The position numbers and the translations under genes are program-made. 64,000 nt of DNA from Shewanella sp. (GTDB lineage Bacteria; Pseudomonadota; Gammaproteobacteria; Enterobacterales; Shewanellaceae), in NCBI RefSeq assembly GCF_013214165.1, contig NZ_JABSSM010000001.1, positions 83,018 through 147,017 of the forward strand. Direction: 5' to 3'. The notes under the pieces are model-generated. The model saw nothing but the letters and a program-made list of their open reading frames with translations, was not told the DNA's origin and made no database searches. Position 1 is the stretch's first letter, and the number at the start of each line of letters is the position of its first letter. Of the stretch, positions 1-8,438 are shown piece by piece.

Positions 1-124
1 AGTCTGACTCACAATTGCCCGCACAGGGCTTAAGAAACCTGTACAAGCTAACATTAAGACTAGAGATAAGGGCAAACAACTGAGTATCAACCCTACATCC
101 TCAAAATATGTACAAAAATAGCAG

Positions 125-160
125 AAAAAAAATACCCACCTCATCTTGTGGGTGGGTATT
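125..160 (-). terminator. Rho-independent terminator of queA
   Basis: A 10-bp perfect stem (AATACCCACC / GGTGGGTATT, positions 131-140 and 151-160) is followed on the minus strand by a run of eight T. It lies just past the queA stop codon, so queA is not obviously co-transcribed with whatever lies further left. Positions 1-124 show no gene I can support. Confidence 0.85.
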
Positions 161-178
161 TTAAAACAATTTTCGAAA

Positions 179-1216
179 TTAGTTCGCTTTTTTAGTCACA
201 AACATGGCGTCACCATAGCTAAAGAAGCGGTATTTTTGCGCGATCGCATGCTGATAGGCGTTTTTTACCTCATCGAAGCCGGCGAAGGCACTGAGTAACA
301 TGATGAGGGTCGACTCGGGCAGATGGAAGTTGGTCACCATGGCATCGACCACCTGAAACTCATATCCGGGATAAATAAAGATGTCAGTGTCACTGCAAAA
401 TGCTTCCAGTTCAGCAATACTGGCCTTGGCCGCACTCTCTAATGAACGCACCGATGTGGTGCCTACGGCAATAACACGTTTTCCATTCGCTTTAGCTTGT
501 ATGACTTTGTCGACAACCTCTTGAGTGACCTCGGCCCACTCAGAATGCATCTTATGCTCGAGGATATTATCCACTTTTACCGGCTGAAAGGTCCCGGCGC
601 CAACGTGTAAGGTGACAAACGCGGTATCGACACCCTTATCGGCCAACGCCTTTAACATAGCATCGTCAAAATGTAATCCCGCCGTTGGTGCGGCTACAGC
701 CCCCGGAGCCTCATTGTAGACAGTCTGATAGCGCTCTTTATCTGCGTCTTCATCTGGGCGATCTATATAGGGCGGCAAAGGCATATGCCCTACATCTTCG
801 AGCACTTCGAGTATGGTTTTTTCCGACAGCAGTTTAAGCTCAAACAAGGCGTCGTGACGGGCAAGCATGATCATCTCATAGCCGCCATCTAAACAGATAA
901 TCGAATCGACCTTAGGGGATTTTGAACACCTAACATGAGCCAATATGCTTTTATCATCGAGCATACGCTCGACTAAAAGTTCCAACTTGCCACCGGTCTG
1001 CTTCTTGCCAAACAGTCGCGCCGGGATCACCCGAGTGTTGTTGAACACCATAAGATCGCCAGGATTGACCAAATTGAGAATATCGGTAAATTGCTTGTCT
1101 GTGACCTGACCAGTATTACCATCTAACGAGAGTAGTCTCGACGCGGTACGTTCGGCGGTAGGATATCGAGCAATAAGCTCGTCAGGAAGTTCGAAAGAAA
1201 AATCGGTCACACGCAT
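179..1216 (-). CDS. queA: S-adenosylmethionine:tRNA ribosyltransferase-isomerase QueA
   Basis: Transfers and isomerises the ribosyl part of SAM onto 7-aminomethyl-7-deazaguanine in tRNA, giving epoxyqueuosine at the wobble position of GUN anticodons; cytosolic. The 345-residue length is usual for QueA. The start [19 protein letters not shown] and the internal [12 protein letters not shown] and [12 protein letters not shown] stretches are family hallmarks, and [14 protein letters not shown] lies near the C-terminus. A strong terminator follows immediately. The gene is preceded on the same strand by a 52-residue small-protein gene 64 bases upstream. In many gammaproteobacteria tgt follows queA; here tgt, if present, would lie outside the window on the left. 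Identification is firm. Confidence 0.97.
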   Translation of the reverse strand: MRVTDFSFELPDELIARYPTAERTASRLLSLDGNTGQVTDKQFTDILNLVNPGDLMVFNNTRVIPARLFGKKQTGGKLELLVERMLDDKSILAHVRCSKSPKVDSIICLDGGYEMIMLARHDALFELKLLSEKTILEVLEDVGHMPLPPYIDRPDEDADKERYQTVYNEAPGAVAAPTAGLHFDDAMLKALADKGVDTAFVTLHVGAGTFQPVKVDNILEHKMHSEWAEVTQEVVDKVIQAKANGKRVIAVGTTSVRSLESAAKASIAELEAFCSDTDIFIYPGYEFQVVDAMVTNFHLPESTLIMLLSAFAGFDEVKNAYQHAIAQKYRFFSYGDAMFVTKKAN

Positions 1217-1280
1217 GGTTAGTCTCTGCTTAACATAAATCCGGCGCTAGTCTATTAACAGAGACAGATAAGATCAAGGA

Positions 1281-1439
1281 TCAGTTACTGCTTTTACCAT
1301 CTTCCAGGCTGCTTGACTGCTCACCGATATCGAAATCTTCCTTGCGGTAGCTATGCTGCTCGTAGGGAATATCGATTTGCACACGCTTTCGCTGAGATCG
1401 CTCTTTCTTGAGAAACACTTTAGATAACCAGTTCCACAT
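1281..1439 (-). CDS. Small basic protein, 52 residues, unknown function
   Basis: An ATG at 1439 follows an AAGGA Shine-Dalgarno site at ideal distance and opens a 52-codon frame ending in TGA at 1281. The protein starts MWNWLSKVFLKKERSQRKR: two tryptophans and a short amphipathic, hydrophobic/basic N-terminus, then a charged, Ser-rich and acidic tail with PYEQHSYRKEDFDIGEQ. That N-terminus would suit peripheral membrane attachment, but this is inference. It lies 64 bases upstream of queA on the same strand, so the two may share a transcript. I do not recognise the family. A longer overlapping frame (1274-1492) lacks such a ribosome binding site. Confidence 0.6.
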   Translation of the reverse strand: MWNWLSKVFLKKERSQRKRVQIDIPYEQHSYRKEDFDIGEQSSSLEDGKSSN

Positions 1440-1605
1440 CGTCCTTGACCCTTAAACCGATAATTGATGAGAATACAACCAAAACGATGCACATCCTTAA
1501 GAAGTCACTCTAAAACCCATTTTAATTGGAGAAAAACTATCTTAGCATCTGAGGCCATGATAACGTGAAACTTGAGTTATAACCAAGAAAATTAACAAAA
1601 ACATC

Positions 1606-2199
1606 ATGAACTTCCTCGCACACCTACATCTTGCCGATAATTGTAAAACCAGTTTAGCGGCTAATCTTGCCGGCGATTTTGCCAAAGGCAACATAGCCAA
1701 TTATCCTAAACACTTACAGCAAGGGATCTGGATACACAGACAAATTGACCAACTCACAGACAGCCACGAACTCACCAAAGACCTAGTCGCCCAGTTTCCC
1801 AAGAGTTTAACCAGAGCCGCGCCAATTATTGTCGATCTGGCGTTCGATCATATGTTGGCGAAATATTGGGATGAATATCATCATCTTACCCTGCAACAAT
1901 TTGCCGATAATGCTTACGATGCCATAGATGCTTGTGAACACTTGCCAGAAAAATTGCAGCTACTCGCGCCGAAAATCCGCAGCGAAAACTGGCTTAGCGC
2001 GTATAGAAGCAAGAAAGGTCTCCACCGAACCATCAACTCTGTCGCGCAGCGCCTCTCTAAACCGGAAATTTTCCAAGGTGCAACCCAAGCGGTCGACAAG
2101 CTGGATATCGAGATAGAGATTGCCTTTAGAACTTTCTATCCACAACTGATGGCCTACAGCCGAATTTGGGCCCGTAAGACACCGACAGAATATTTATAA
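1606..2199 (+). CDS. acpH: Acyl carrier protein phosphodiesterase AcpH
   Basis: Hydrolyses the 4'-phosphopantetheine prosthetic group from holo-ACP, returning apo-ACP; cytosolic. The 197-residue protein opens MNFLAHLHLADN and continues SLAANLAGDFAKG and IWIHRQIDQLTDSH, which are the conserved blocks of the AcpH (DUF479) family. The Asp/His residues in GDF, HRQID and DLAFDHMLAKYW fit the family's metal-dependent HD-like active site. It stands alone on the plus strand between the divergent queA transcript and rluA. Its stop is followed after one base by a five-copy octanucleotide repeat. Confidence 0.93.
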   Translation: MNFLAHLHLADNCKTSLAANLAGDFAKGNIANYPKHLQQGIWIHRQIDQLTDSHELTKDLVAQFPKSLTRAAPIIVDLAFDHMLAKYWDEYHHLTLQQFADNAYDAIDACEHLPEKLQLLAPKIRSENWLSAYRSKKGLHRTINSVAQRLSKPEIFQGATQAVDKLDIEIEIAFRTFYPQLMAYSRIWARKTPTEYL

Positions 2200-2200
2200 C

Positions 2201-2240
2201 GGGCTTTAGGGCTTTAGGGCTTTAGGGCTTTAGGGCTTTA
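2201..2240 (+). repeat. Tandem octanucleotide repeat, 5 x GGGCTTTA
   Basis: Exactly five perfect copies of GGGCTTTA begin one base after the acpH stop codon. It is a simple-sequence tract of the kind that changes copy number by slippage. It lies between acpH and the rluA promoter region, outside both coding regions. Confidence 0.95.
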
Positions 2241-2324
2241 GCAGCATAAAATCCAATAAAATTCAGTCTTAGCAATTCTCAACGGGATCTGTTTTTGCTA
2301 GAATTCGCCGCTACAGGAGAACTC

Positions 2325-2987
2325 ATGCAGATATTCACTTACGCCCCCCCTTCAGTGCCTTGGTTAGATATACGCTATCGAGACCGAGATTTACTCGTTA
2401 TCAATAAACCTTCGGGTCTACTCTCCAATCCCGGTCGAGCAGAGCATACCTTTGATTGCGCACTCACCCGTTTACTGCAGCGATACCCTGAAACCATACT
2501 GGTACATCGTCTCGACTGTGCGACTTCTGGCATTATGGTTTTTGCGCTAAATAAGCAGGCAGAGTCTAATATTAAGACTCAATTTCAGAATAGAATGAGT
2601 AAGAAAACCTACATTGCTGAGGTTCGTGGATTATTGAGCCAAGATCAAGGCGTGATAGAGCTGGCAATGAAAGCCGATAAAACCCGGCCTCCGCTGCAAG
2701 AGATAGCCGCAGATGGCAAAGCCTCTAAGACCTATTACAAGGTGCTGGAGCGCAGAGAAAGCAGTACCTTGGTAGAGTTAACACCTGTGACAGGCAGGAC
2801 GCATCAACTCAGACTTCATATGCTGGCTATAGGTCATCCAATATTAGGCGATGATTTTTATGGGGATGAAGAGGTAATAGCGGCTTCAAACAGGCTTAGA
2901 TTACATGCGATGTCATTGAGCATCGGCCATCCATTTTCGGGGAAAGAGATGACATTTAAGAGCTTTCACCCTTTTCGAAGAAGCTAA
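2325..2987 (+). CDS. rluA: RluA-type pseudouridine synthase (23S rRNA U746 / tRNA U32)
   Basis: Isomerises uridine to pseudouridine in 23S rRNA (U746) and tRNA (U32) if it has the dual specificity of E. coli RluA. The catalytic block is VHRLDCATSG, with the family's essential Asp, preceded by VINKPSGLLSNPGR and followed by PVTGRTHQLRLHMLAIGHPILGD. Overall length (220 residues) and segment order match E. coli RluA (about 219) rather than the longer RluC/RluD, and there is no S4 domain. An in-frame start exists at 2295, but the ATG at 2325 follows a clear AGGAG site and gives the usual N-terminus, so it was chosen. Confidence 0.92.
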   Translation: MQIFTYAPPSVPWLDIRYRDRDLLVINKPSGLLSNPGRAEHTFDCALTRLLQRYPETILVHRLDCATSGIMVFALNKQAESNIKTQFQNRMSKKTYIAEVRGLLSQDQGVIELAMKADKTRPPLQEIAADGKASKTYYKVLERRESSTLVELTPVTGRTHQLRLHMLAIGHPILGDDFYGDEEVIAASNRLRLHAMSLSIGHPFSGKEMTFKSFHPFRRS

Positions 2988-3023
2988 ATTCGTGAAGAAA
3001 GTCTCAAGGAAACACTAGTTTAA

Positions 3024-3065
3024 GATAGGCATCGGCAAGACTCCTTCACCCTGATGCCTTCTATC
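3024..3065. terminator. Possible bidirectional hairpin between convergent genes
   Basis: AGGCATC (3027-3033) can pair with GATGCCT (3053-3059), with extra pairing of the flanking GATAG and CTATC. There is no T-run on either side, so termination is only a guess from its place between rluA and the convergent gene at 3097-3498. Confidence 0.3.
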
Positions 3066-3096
3066 CTGCTTGCAAGCTGTGTGATTTGCAATCAAA

Positions 3097-3498
3097 CTAT
3101 GCCGCTTTAGCGGTATAGTAACACTCGCTCGAATTACAAAATTTCAGTGAATTATCATCTGTTAACAAGAAATATTCACCAAAAATATTGCCACCTTTAT
3201 CTTCGAGTTTTAAGCCTGCCTCTGTTTGAGTGCACAGCATTACATCTAAGCTATGACAGCCATCGCTTGACCAAATTTCTAAATAAATTTTATCGTCCTG
3301 CCTATAAAGCGTTAATGTGTTTGAAGTGCTGTCACGCCCATCAATCCATCGACCCATGACTTCACGAGCCTCTAAGTCTTTATGCTGCCAACCTAAGCGT
3401 TTTCGCTTATCTACTACTGACATTTTAATCACCTTGAGTAATTCTCTGCTTTCTGTAGGGCGATCTGGGTATTGTATGACTTCAGCCATTGAACTCAT
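3097..3498 (-). CDS. Conserved-looking protein of unknown function, 133 residues
   Basis: I do not recognise this protein. It has no signal peptide or membrane segment. The N-terminal third is basic (VVDKRKRLGWQHKDLEAREVMGRW); the rest alternates hydrophobic and polar residues as in a beta-rich fold (LTLYRQDDKIYLEIWSSDG, SLDVMLCTQTEAGLKLEDKGG). Two cysteines lie near the C-terminus in FCNSSECYYT. The ATG at 3498 follows GGAG with a 10-base gap; an upstream in-frame TTG at 3504 and an ATG at 3489 are alternatives. It is divergent from the polysaccharide operon and separated from it by about 600 bases, so a functional link is not implied. Confidence 0.65.
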   Translation of the reverse strand: MSSMAEVIQYPDRPTESRELLKVIKMSVVDKRKRLGWQHKDLEAREVMGRWIDGRDSTSNTLTLYRQDDKIYLEIWSSDGCHSLDVMLCTQTEAGLKLEDKGGNIFGEYFLLTDDNSLKFCNSSECYYTAKAA

Positions 3499-4059
3499 TT
3501 TCAATTAACTCCATTGAAACTAGACGTGTTACCACTTATATGCACTTTAAACTAAACTGACACCGAATAACCGCAAGTTGTTTACAACTCAGTTTAGCTC
3601 AATATCTGACTAAAAGTGTAACCTATTTCTACCATAAAAATGCGATCCAAGTCACTTTTTATGCACAATATTGGTTAATTTTTGCCTAGCGAGCAGATTG
3701 ATTCGATTTTATGTTCAGGGAAGCGAGTTTAGCGCTTCAGGGGCAAGGCAACGAGTATGGAACATAAGGGAGAATAGCCCTATGAATTCGCTAACAAGAA
3801 GAGTCATCAGCTTATATATCACCTCTCATTACAAGATCTGGAGCCAGTCCTATATTTCTCATCGCTATGCCGACTTCTGTGGCAATAAAAGGCCTGACAT
3901 CACATTCTCAGCCACTATCGTTTTCACCAGCTTACTCGGTTTAAGCAATTTCCACCGGTTCGAACAGCACTTCTTGAAACTGAAAATAAACTTCACTTCA
4001 ACGAAAAATTCAAACTAACCAGATGGATCAAGCTAGCAGTTTCAGCCTATCAGCCATAT
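3499..4059. other. Long upstream region of the polysaccharide operon
   Basis: About 560 bases with no gene I can support. It contains an imperfect nested palindrome around 3553-3600 (CTAAACTGA ... TCAGTTTAG enclosing AGTTGTTTACAACT). No ops/JUMPstart element (GGCGGTAGC) for RfaH was seen. A 79-codon frame starting at 3782 is judged spurious. The length suggests a regulated promoter with upstream activator sites, consistent with the sigma-54-like sequence at 4060. Confidence 0.4.
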
Positions 4060-4074
4060 TGGCAAGTTCCATGC
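4060..4074 (+). promoter_or_regulatory. Sigma-54-like -24/-12 element before the polysaccharide operon
   Basis: TGGCAA-GTTCC-ATGC keeps the invariant GG and GC with exact sigma-54 spacing, with two departures from TGGCAC-N5-TTGC. Transcription would start near 4086, giving a 27-base leader that includes the AAGGA site before the ATG at 4113. A chance match is possible because only part of the consensus is met. Confidence 0.4.
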
Positions 4075-4112
4075 AGTAACTCAGTATCCCTGAAGCAAAA
4101 AGGATAGCTGGT

Positions 4113-5390
4113 ATGCAAAAGGCAAATAATGCAGCCACTCAGTCGCATAGTCGTATGCAGAATACAAATTCCGATGAATTACATGTTCTCTGGATAAATA
4201 AACATGCGGATTTTGTCGGTGGAGCGGAGCGCTATATCCACGATACCGTGAAGGCATTAGCTGAAAAAGGCATTAAATCAACCTTGCTATATCAGTTAGA
4301 CGGCAAGATCCATCCCAGATTCACTCATGTATTTAATAGTGTCTATCCAATCACAGAGCTTAAAACACAACTCAAAAACCACGCCGCCACTGTTATTTAC
4401 CTCCATCAGCTAGACCATGTACAGGATATAGAGACTTGCGTTCACAGTGGTATTGCCAGTATTCGTTTTTATCACGACCATAAACTCTTCTGCCTTAGGG
4501 AGCACAAATACACCACAATAGGGCTCAACACTTGTCAGCGAAAAACGGGGCCAACCTGCTATGCCTGCTTAGGTTTTATTGGTCGAAATTCCCAACATAA
4601 ATTAACCCTGAATCGACTGGGTAATTTACGCGCTCAACAACACAGTAATCAAAAATTAGCCGGGTTTATTGTTGGCTCTCAATATATGTCACAGGTCCTC
4701 AAACAACATGAGTTTGACGTGAGTAAAACCCATGTGATCCCGCTATTCACCACCTCCAACAAATCAACCTTCAAGCTGCCACAGCCTCGATACTCGAACC
4801 AGTTGCTCTACGTTGGCAGCCTGATGCGCGGCAAGGGCGTCGACCTGTTATTACATGCGATTGCTAGGCAGAATAAGCAGGCTAACTTACTGATCTGCGG
4901 AGAGGGTCCTCAAAAAGAGGAGTTGCAACAACTCAGCCAAAAACTTGGAATTGATACCAGAGTGGAATTTAAGGGCCAGTGTAACCCAGAGACATTGGCC
5001 AAATACTACCAACAAGCATCGGCGCTGGTGATCCCATCTCGCACGCCTGAAACTTTTTGTTTGACGGGTATAGAGGCGCTTTCCTATGCCTGCCCCGTGA
5101 TCGCAACCCGTGTCGGTGCGATCCCCGAGTGGTTACAAGATGGCGTAAACGGCACTCTAGTAGAGAGCAATAATCTTGTCGCACTCAGTGACGCTATTCG
5201 GGAGCACCTTCTCCACCCCCAAACGACTCAGAGCCATACTCAGCAAGATATTATGCAGCAATACAATTTAGAGACTCATATTAACCAGCTTCTACAGGTT
5301 TTTCACCATGTCCAGAGGGAAAATTCAAGCCACACCATCACGGCAACGTCAACGTCAATCACCGAAGGGAGCAGCCATGTTAACCATTAA
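4113..5390 (+). CDS. GT4 family glycosyltransferase, first gene of the polysaccharide operon
   Basis: Likely transfers a sugar from a nucleotide donor to a growing lipid-linked oligosaccharide at the inner face of the cytoplasmic membrane, with retaining GT-B chemistry. Of 425 residues, the N-terminal lobe carries HADFVGGAERYIHD (acceptor-side glycine loop) and the C-terminal lobe carries LLYVGSLMRGKGVDLLLHA. The donor-site E-x7-E motif appears as ETFCLTGIE, followed by YACPVIATRVGAIPEWL. A cysteine-containing insert (CQRKTGPTCYACLGF, near residue 145) is typical of some GT4 members. An AAGGA site precedes the ATG. The C-terminal tail is Ser/Thr-rich and overlaps the next gene by 14 bases. 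Sugar specificity cannot be read. Confidence 0.88.
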   Translation: MQKANNAATQSHSRMQNTNSDELHVLWINKHADFVGGAERYIHDTVKALAEKGIKSTLLYQLDGKIHPRFTHVFNSVYPITELKTQLKNHAATVIYLHQLDHVQDIETCVHSGIASIRFYHDHKLFCLREHKYTTIGLNTCQRKTGPTCYACLGFIGRNSQHKLTLNRLGNLRAQQHSNQKLAGFIVGSQYMSQVLKQHEFDVSKTHVIPLFTTSNKSTFKLPQPRYSNQLLYVGSLMRGKGVDLLLHAIARQNKQANLLICGEGPQKEELQQLSQKLGIDTRVEFKGQCNPETLAKYYQQASALVIPSRTPETFCLTGIEALSYACPVIATRVGAIPEWLQDGVNGTLVESNNLVALSDAIREHLLHPQTTQSHTQQDIMQQYNLETHINQLLQVFHHVQRENSSHTITATSTSITEGSSHVNH

Positions 5391-6573
5391 ACACGTCACT
5401 CTGCTACAAGATCCCCAGGCGGAAGATTTTTGCCAAGATGTACTGACACAGGTGTGCGATACCGTCGAGACATACCTGGATAAAAACCAAGTCTGCGCCT
5501 TAGTCTTATTAGGCGGTTATGGCCGCGGTGAAGGAGGATTGATCTGCCACCCTGTGAGTGGCAAGCTCTATCCACACAATAATTTCGATCTGCTACTGAT
5601 CCTTAACCGGCAGATATATGCAGATCCACAGCTAAAAAAGTCCATTAATCAGGCGTTGCAGCCTATTAGCCAGCAAGCGGGATTAGGAATTGATATCTCT
5701 TTTACCACCCGAGCTAAGATGCGTAGTTCGGCTTGTCGCGTGATCTGGTATGACATGCGACACGGTCACCGAACCTTGCTAGGGGATGAAGATTTCGTGC
5801 CGTCATTAACCCAACATACGCTGCAGAACATCCCGGCTTGGGATGCACGAAACCTCTTGATTAACAGGGGTTCCCTATTGCTTATCAATCGATTTTTATT
5901 GGCTCAAAACGAACCCGATCGTTATCGAACCACCATCATTAAACATACCATGAAAGCGATCATTGGCTATGGTGATGCGCTCTTGTTCTCCTTAGGGAAA
6001 TACCATTGGTCTTATGCAGAAAAACAGCTGCGTATGACCCATGAAACCAGCATAGAACCAGGGTTCAAACAGCTGTATCTAGAGGCAATGAGTTTTCGCT
6101 TTTCCCCCAGCTATACTCGGTTTGAGAATATCGAGCTCAACGACTGGAACGAATCCATCATAACCGCCTTGCAGCCTGTCCATCTTCGCTGTGAGCGCCA
6201 GCGTCTGCACCAAGCGGATCTCACCTGGACAAGCTACCTTAAATACGCATCCAGTGATGCCTTTTGGCATAACGACAACCAGTTTAAAAATCTGATGAAG
6301 CGCACTCTGGGACGGCTAATGCAGGAGGGAATGATGACGCGAAGGCTTACCATTATCCAAGAGGCTCCTCCCTGGACTTATCTGGCATTGACTCAAGCGG
6401 AAAAACTGCCGCTGTGCTTTCCCTATGTGCTCTATCGTCAAGGGAAACAAGCAGAAGGCGCTGCCGATGTCTTGACTCGGCGCTACCTTAAAAACTGGCA
6501 GAACTTTGTGGATACTAACCTAGCTAATCTACTGGACGGCTTAGGCTTATCCTTGGAGGAGGCTAACTTATGA
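5377..6573 (+). CDS. Nucleotidyltransferase-fold protein of the polysaccharide locus
   Basis: 398 residues. Residues 41-75 (ALVLLGGYGRGEG ... NNFDLLLIL) fit the Pol-beta/MNT nucleotidyltransferase signature: a glycine loop, then a hydrophobic-flanked acidic pair, with a third candidate acid in GIDISF (Asp106). The expected D-x-D is N-x-D here (Asn69-Phe-Asp71), so the first metal ligand is replaced and catalysis may be lost or altered. The remainder looks helical and includes several basic tracts. The ATG at 5377 has AAGGGAG upstream; it overlaps the end of the preceding GT4 and the next gene by ATGA, so translation is coupled. The substrate is unknown; modification of a sugar or of a partner protein is possible. 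Confidence 0.7.
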   Translation: MLTIKHVTLLQDPQAEDFCQDVLTQVCDTVETYLDKNQVCALVLLGGYGRGEGGLICHPVSGKLYPHNNFDLLLILNRQIYADPQLKKSINQALQPISQQAGLGIDISFTTRAKMRSSACRVIWYDMRHGHRTLLGDEDFVPSLTQHTLQNIPAWDARNLLINRGSLLLINRFLLAQNEPDRYRTTIIKHTMKAIIGYGDALLFSLGKYHWSYAEKQLRMTHETSIEPGFKQLYLEAMSFRFSPSYTRFENIELNDWNESIITALQPVHLRCERQRLHQADLTWTSYLKYASSDAFWHNDNQFKNLMKRTLGRLMQEGMMTRRLTIIQEAPPWTYLALTQAEKLPLCFPYVLYRQGKQAEGAADVLTRRYLKNWQNFVDTNLANLLDGLGLSLEEANL

Positions 6574-7418
6574 TTTATCTAAGTGCAGATATTCATCACG
6601 CCAGTTTGCGCACCGGCAATCAAGCCCATTGTGATATCTCAGAGCTAGGCACGGCAAGGTTATTTCTTAAGCGTATCGAACAGGCGCACGTCAAGTTAAC
6701 TTGCTTTATTACCGGTCGCTGTTTCGTCGAAGAATGGGCCGATACACGGGTGCTATGCATGAGTGACTGGGTTGAAATTGGTGGTCACACCTGGAGTGGT
6801 TTTACGCCACAGATTTGGCACCGCATCTGTAACAAGCTGTTAGGCAACTATAACGGCCCGCACTGGTATCAATATTTAGATACTCTAGGCACCATCAAGA
6901 TCATCGAACGCAAGACTGGCAAGCGGATAACCTGCTGGCGAAACCACATGTATATGCATGGTCCCAATACCGACAGAGTATTGAGCCAGCTCGGGATCAA
7001 GCTGTGCTCCGATGGAGTAAAACGCAACAATTTTCAGCCCCTCGAATCCAAGCATGGGGTGTATAACTTCCCTATTAACATCATTCCTGACCATGAGCAC
7101 CTCTACCACGCAGAGCGCACCCCTGAATGGGTCGAACACTGGCAAAAACGTTACTCATGGTCCGATGATTTTGGCAGCGAAAGCTACTATATCCGCGAAT
7201 GGACAGAGCGGGTGTTAAACCAGCTGAAAAGGTGTGAAGCCAAGGGGCTCGATGCCAACTTATTGATCCACCCCATCACCATGTACTTATGTGACAAGTT
7301 TCAATGCTTCGACCAGATACTCGACTACATAAGTACCCAAGAGACGGCTTGGCTCAGTGACGCAATCCCAGTCCCTCAATCTTCACCGGACTTCACAGAG
7401 GAAACTCGCCATGCCTGA
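6570..7418 (+). CDS. Polysaccharide deacetylase-like (NodB fold) protein
   Basis: 282 residues without signal peptide, so probably cytosolic and acting on lipid-linked or nucleotide-linked precursors. Motifs resemble the NodB/CE4 fold: an acidic residue after the first strand (YLSADIHH, Asp7), a metal-site histidine in EIGGHTWSGF (His73), an arginine motif CWRNHMYMHG (Arg124) and a late LLIHPITMYL segment. The second histidine of the usual H-x3-H pair is not present at the expected spacing, so the metal site differs from classical deacetylases. It starts by ATGA overlap with the nucleotidyltransferase-fold gene, suggesting the two act together. De-N-acetylation of a sugar is the natural guess but is not proven by the sequence. 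Confidence 0.7.
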   Translation: MIYLSADIHHASLRTGNQAHCDISELGTARLFLKRIEQAHVKLTCFITGRCFVEEWADTRVLCMSDWVEIGGHTWSGFTPQIWHRICNKLLGNYNGPHWYQYLDTLGTIKIIERKTGKRITCWRNHMYMHGPNTDRVLSQLGIKLCSDGVKRNNFQPLESKHGVYNFPINIIPDHEHLYHAERTPEWVEHWQKRYSWSDDFGSESYYIREWTERVLNQLKRCEAKGLDANLLIHPITMYLCDKFQCFDQILDYISTQETAWLSDAIPVPQSSPDFTEETRHA

Positions 7419-8367
7419 ATCAGCCTCACAAGAGCATAAGAAAGCTACAATCGCCGCGCCCCTTAATTTGAGCAGCCACAGATTAGCCATCATCATGCGC
7501 TCAAAGAACTCAGCTTGGGTCATCGCCAACACACTTGCGGCGCTACATTCACAAGACTTCCAAGATTATGATTTGATTCTGGTGGATTCAGGTTCGACAG
7601 ATACAACTCTAGACATCGCCCGCTTCTATGATTGCCAACTCATCCATATAGAGCCAGGCGATTACTACCCGGGTAAGGTGCTCAATCAGGCCATTGAGCA
7701 ATGTCAGGCCGATATCCTGGTTTTTCTAAACTCAGACGCCGTATTACTGAGGGACGACTCCCTCTCTCATTTACTCGATGCGTTTAATGCTCCCGACACT
7801 GTCGCAGCATTTGGCCGTCAGATCCCCCGCCCCGAAGCCCATCAATGGGTAAAGCGCGATTATGCCACCAGCTTTCCTGCAACAGGCACTCCCCCAAGCT
7901 GGATAACCTTGTCATTACCCTTCGCCGCCATGCGCCGACAATATTGGCTACAACATCCTTTCTATGAGGATGCCTGGGGATCTGAAGATACTGAATGGGG
8001 ACATTGGGCGCAAACTTGCGGATACAAAATAGCCTATGTTCCCCAGGCACTTCTTATGCATTCTCATAATTACACCTTGAAACAATTGTACGGTCGACGG
8101 TTTGTGGAGGGAGAAGCGGATGCGTTTATCTATCATAAAAAGCATAAGCTTATCTCAGCCTTTACTCGTTTTTGCAAAGGATTTATCCGCGGCTGTTATC
8201 ACCACATCATCACAGCTGACTTAGCAGGGCTGCTCGCCACTCCGGGTCGAGTGTGTGTCTACCACTGGGCATATTATTCCGGCTTACGCTGGGGTAACAC
8301 CCGGATTAGCTTGCAGTTAAAAAACGACTCGACTGGTCAACAAGCCGTGTTATCCCGCTACCAGTGA
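7411..8367 (+). CDS. GT2 family glycosyltransferase
   Basis: 318 residues with a GT-A fold. The nucleotide-binding half shows LAIIMRSKNSAWVIANTLAAL and LILVDSGSTDTTLDIA. The metal-site acidic motif is FLNSDAVLL (Asn-Ser-Asp instead of D-x-D, common in rhamnosyltransferase-like GT2s). The catalytic-base region is GSEDTEWGHWAQ (ED-W type). Inverting transfer to the lipid-linked repeat unit at the inner membrane is likely. The start at 7411 follows GAGGAAA and overlaps the deacetylase gene by 8 bases; an earlier in-frame ATG at 7357 lies well inside that gene. It is the only GT2 enzyme among seven glycosyltransferases in the operon. Confidence 0.85.
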   Translation: MPESASQEHKKATIAAPLNLSSHRLAIIMRSKNSAWVIANTLAALHSQDFQDYDLILVDSGSTDTTLDIARFYDCQLIHIEPGDYYPGKVLNQAIEQCQADILVFLNSDAVLLRDDSLSHLLDAFNAPDTVAAFGRQIPRPEAHQWVKRDYATSFPATGTPPSWITLSLPFAAMRRQYWLQHPFYEDAWGSEDTEWGHWAQTCGYKIAYVPQALLMHSHNYTLKQLYGRRFVEGEADAFIYHKKHKLISAFTRFCKGFIRGCYHHIITADLAGLLATPGRVCVYHWAYYSGLRWGNTRISLQLKNDSTGQQAVLSRYQ

Positions 8368-8438
8368 TCTCAACCCTTGAATACGTTCAGTAACTCAGAG
8401 ATATGCCTATATGGCTCAAGTTATATCAGGGACCTAAT

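Noticed and set aside
1274..1492. 72-codon minus-strand frame upstream of queA
   Set aside because: It overlaps the better-supported 52-codon frame in another phase and lacks a Shine-Dalgarno site.
3671..4018. 115-codon frame (or 79 codons from 3782) before the polysaccharide operon
   Set aside because: Weak ribosome site, no recognisable domain and a composition like translated non-coding AT-rich DNA; it lies in what looks like a long regulatory region.
3499..4112. JUMPstart/ops element for RfaH
   Set aside because: No GGCGGTAGC core was found upstream of the polysaccharide genes.
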